From the NCBI GenBank assembly GCA_019247845.1, contig JAFBAL010000031.1, positions 16,155-80,154 of the forward strand: a stretch of DNA of 64,000 nucleotides, given 5' to 3'. How positions within the stretch are numbered: the first letter of the stretch is position 1; every line of letters starts with the position of its first letter. Below the pieces are notes generated by a model. The model had not been told where the DNA came from. It worked only from the letters and a program-made list of their open reading frames with translations, and did no database searches. A program made the translations under genes and the position numbers. Source of the stretch: Alphaproteobacteria bacterium. GTDB taxonomy: Bacteria; Pseudomonadota; Alphaproteobacteria; Micropepsales; Micropepsaceae. Below, one piece after another: positions 62,099 to 64,000 of this stretch.

Positions 62099-62895
62099 CG
62101 CGTCAGGTCGCGATCGATCCCGATGCCATAGACCTCGATGGCGCCCAGCGCCGCAACCGTCTCGCGCAGGTGACGGTCCAGATAGTCCGCGCCGTTCTCC
62201 GTCAAGGTCGCGTCGTCGACCGGCGCGCCGTGGGAGACCACGATGACGATCTTGCGCGGCTCGGAACCGCGCGCGAAGCCTGTCCGAGGCCCATGACAGC
62301 GCTTCGCCGTCGATGTTCTCCTTGAGCAGCATGTCGTACATCATGTTGCGGATCGACCAGCCCGTTCCCATCACGCTGTCGTCGGCGCTGCGATAGACGA
62401 TATGGAGCAGGTCGCAGAGCCGGCCCGGATTGGCCGGACGGCCGGCCCGGCGCCAGTCCCTGCACGAGCTGCCGCCGTGCCAGGACGTGGTCGTGTATCC
62501 CAGAACCTCGAGCGCGGCGCCGAGCCTGAGCAGATGCGGCGCGAGGAACTGGGTGAGCGCGACGACGAGCACGGCGCGCTGGCCGCGCATCGAGCCGGAA
62601 TGGTCGATCAGCAGGCTCACCACCGTGCCGGACAGCACGCTTTGTCCGTGGCGCGCTGCGATCCGCTCCTGCGATTCGAGACCCGCGACATTGGCCGGCA
62701 CCGGCCATTCCGCATGGCGCGGTCGAAATCGGCGAGGCCCAGTTCGAAGGTCTTGCGGCTCCGGGCGATGCCGGGCAGGTGCGGCACGTCTTCGCCGCGC
62801 ACCTCCCGATCGTGCTTCGTCGTGAAGACGCGATAGTCCTCGGCCGGGTATGCCGTGACGGACGGCCGGAACGGAGAGGTCAGGCGGCGAAGCAT
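62005..62895 (-). pseudogene. cobaltochelatase CobT-like VWA gene with two compensating frameshifts
   Basis: Recognisable CobT-like pieces: YRVFTTKHDREV near the start (about 62830), LLIDHSGSMRG (VWA/MIDAS DxSxS), LLKENIDGEALSWA, and VVSHGAPVDDATL near the end. The reading frame changes near 62711-62716 and again near 62268-62275 (within CGCGCGCG), and the two shifts restore the original frame. Either it is a decayed gene or two sequencing errors. No cobS is adjacent. If intact, it would be a VWA protein related to metal insertion into cobalamin precursors. Confidence 0.65.
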
Positions 62896-62941
62896 CGAAA
62901 AGCCGTCGGGATCGCGACGGACTTGTACGGCAAGACCGCCG

Positions 62942-63127
62942 TCAATGCGCGTCGGTCCCGCGCCCGTAGACCAGCGTCTCGCCATCCCACACTTCCAGCG
63001 TCTTGTGCTCGCGCTCCTTCAGCGCGTGGGCGAGGATCTTGGCGTGATGCGCGTCCAGCGCGGGAGTGGTGACCTTGGCGGCGAGGCCGCCGTGCTCGTC
63101 GCGATAGCAGATGTCGAATTGGGGCAT
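62942..63127 (-). CDS. small uncharacterised protein
   Basis: 61 residues: MPQFDICYRDEHGGLAAKVTTPALDAHHAKILAHALKEREHKTLEVWDGETLVYGRGTDAH. Reads like a conserved small beta-alpha-beta domain with no catalytic motif; no family named. AGAAGAGAC lies upstream of the ATG. The cobT-like pseudogene start is 47 nt downstream. Confidence 0.6.
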   Translation of the reverse strand: MPQFDICYRDEHGGLAAKVTTPALDAHHAKILAHALKEREHKTLEVWDGETLVYGRGTDAH

Positions 63128-63319
63128 GGCGTCGTCTCTTCTCGCTTCTTCTTCAAAGCCCGCCCGCCGCGCATCGCCATTGTTGGCGCCGGCGTTTGAA
63201 AGTCGAGTGACAAAGAGGTCATCGCAGCCGCGAAATTTCTCAATGTTTTCCGCAGCATCCGCTGGAACCATTCCGCGCCCTGAGCCTTATGGCTTCGAGC
63301 CGGAAAAGGAGCGACGAAG

Positions 63320-63976
63320 ATGGCTGCGATCAACACCGCAAATGCGGGCCCATTCACGCTTTCGCCTTTGCCTTACGACGCGGACGCGCTGGAGCCCACG
63401 ATCGGCGCCAAAACGGTCGGCTTCCACTATCACAAGCACCACCAGACCTATGTCGATACGCTGAACAAGCTCGTCGCCGGCACCCGCTACGCCGACATGA
63501 AGCTGGAGCAGATCGTCCGCGCGACCGTGGACAAGGAAGACGACAAGGAGAAGAAGATCTTCAACAACGCGGGCCAGGTGTGGAACCACGACTTCTATTG
63601 GAACTCGCTGTCGCCGACGCCGACCGAGTTGAGCGGCAAGCTGAAGCAAGCGGTCGAGCGCGACTTCGGCGGCGCCGCCAAGCTGATCGAAGCGCTCGCC
63701 ACCGCCGGCAAGGAGCAGTTCGGCTCCGGCTGGGCATGGCTCGTGTCCAAAGGCGGCAAGCTCTCGGTCGAGAAGACCGCGAACGCGATGAACCCGATGG
63801 CCAAGGGCATCAACTGCCTCTTCACCGTCGACGTCTGGGAGCACGCCTACTATCTCGACTATCAGAACGAGCGGCCGAAATACCTGCAGGAGCTTCTGAA
63901 GAACCTGCTGAACTGGAACTTCGCGGCCGAGAATTTCGACAAGGAAGACCACGCCGTCCGCGCGGCAGCGGAATAG
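63320..63976 (+). CDS. sodB: Fe-type superoxide dismutase
   Basis: 218-residue cytosolic SOD of the Fe/Mn family. N-terminal FHYHKHHQTYVDTLN (first metal His and second-shell residues), NNAGQVWNHDFYWNSLSP (second His), DVWEHAYYLDYQNERPKYL (Asp and third His). The combination fits FeSOD more than MnSOD. AAAAGGAG lies 10 nt upstream of the ATG. Window ends 24 nt later. Confidence 0.94.
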   Translation: MAAINTANAGPFTLSPLPYDADALEPTIGAKTVGFHYHKHHQTYVDTLNKLVAGTRYADMKLEQIVRATVDKEDDKEKKIFNNAGQVWNHDFYWNSLSPTPTELSGKLKQAVERDFGGAAKLIEALATAGKEQFGSGWAWLVSKGGKLSVEKTANAMNPMAKGINCLFTVDVWEHAYYLDYQNERPKYLQELLKNLLNWNFAAENFDKEDHAVRAAAE

Positions 63977-64000
63977 GAATTTCGCTCAATTGTGTGCCGG

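Overview
The window is GC-rich chromosomal DNA with tightly packed genes and many 1-8 nt stop/start overlaps. The conserved genes (uvrC-pgsA-moaD-moaE, folB with a neighbouring reductase, glnD, cold-shock protein, Phd/PIN and MazEF modules, WYL and BlaI regulators) and the dispersed GGCCGGG/CCCGGCC palindromes point to an alphaproteobacterium. Secreted 'GloVer'-type propellers, EXORDIUM-like protein, a GH18 enzyme and several glutathione transferases suggest a soil or plant-associated genus, possibly near Rhizomicrobium/Micropepsaceae; the genus is a guess. I found no rRNA, tRNA, CRISPR array, intact insertion sequence or prophage.

Layout. 0.1-13 kb is mostly housekeeping: branched-chain aminotransferase, then on the minus strand uvrC, a Tat-exported phospholipase C, pgsA, moaD and moaE; a persulfide dioxygenase-rhodanese fusion; trpS, a pteridine-reductase-like SDR and folB as one overlapping operon; and glnD. 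13-18.5 kb holds a MazEF module, aquaporin, a VOC protein, an uncharacterised three-gene cassette with a papain-like (C70-type) protease, a GST, SodC and a small secreted protein. 18.6-26 kb holds a cold-shock gene with terminator, a GreA/GreB-like factor, a methyltransferase with a low-complexity linker, a 668-residue fusion protein ending in an ImmA/IrrE metallopeptidase, and uvrB. 26-38 kb holds secreted proteins, an S9 peptidase, a BlaI/M56 regulatory pair, a ketosynthase/diiron-oxidase/unknown cluster and an ArsR regulator divergent from a NIPSNAP gene. 38-47 kb holds a GST divergent from a WYL regulator, small envelope proteins, a SYLF protein, and a membrane-pair/secreted-nuclease operon. 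47-51 kb is a metallo-beta-lactamase gene and a four-gene overlapping operon (Phd, PIN, amidohydrolase, FRG protein). 51-64 kb holds a GH18 enzyme, DUF1499 protein, acyl-CoA ligase, APC permease, two more GloVer proteins, an omega-aminotransferase, GNAT, GST, a ParD gene with a truncated ParE, a frameshifted cobT-like gene and Fe-type superoxide dismutase.

The main candidates for undescribed systems are: the ART-like/deoxyribosyltransferase-like/ImmA fusion (21.3-23.3 kb); the Phd-PIN-amidohydrolase-FRG operon (48-51 kb); the ketosynthase/diiron-oxidase cluster (33.6-36.3 kb); the C70 protease cassette (15.2-16.8 kb); and the paralogous membrane pair with a secreted nuclease (41.8-43.5 kb). 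uvrB and uvrC also share the 9-mer ACTATATTG at exactly the same distance from their ATG codons, which suggests matched, leaderless transcription. No stretch longer than 300 bases lacks a gene; the largest gap (10075-10367) is filled with palindromic repeats.
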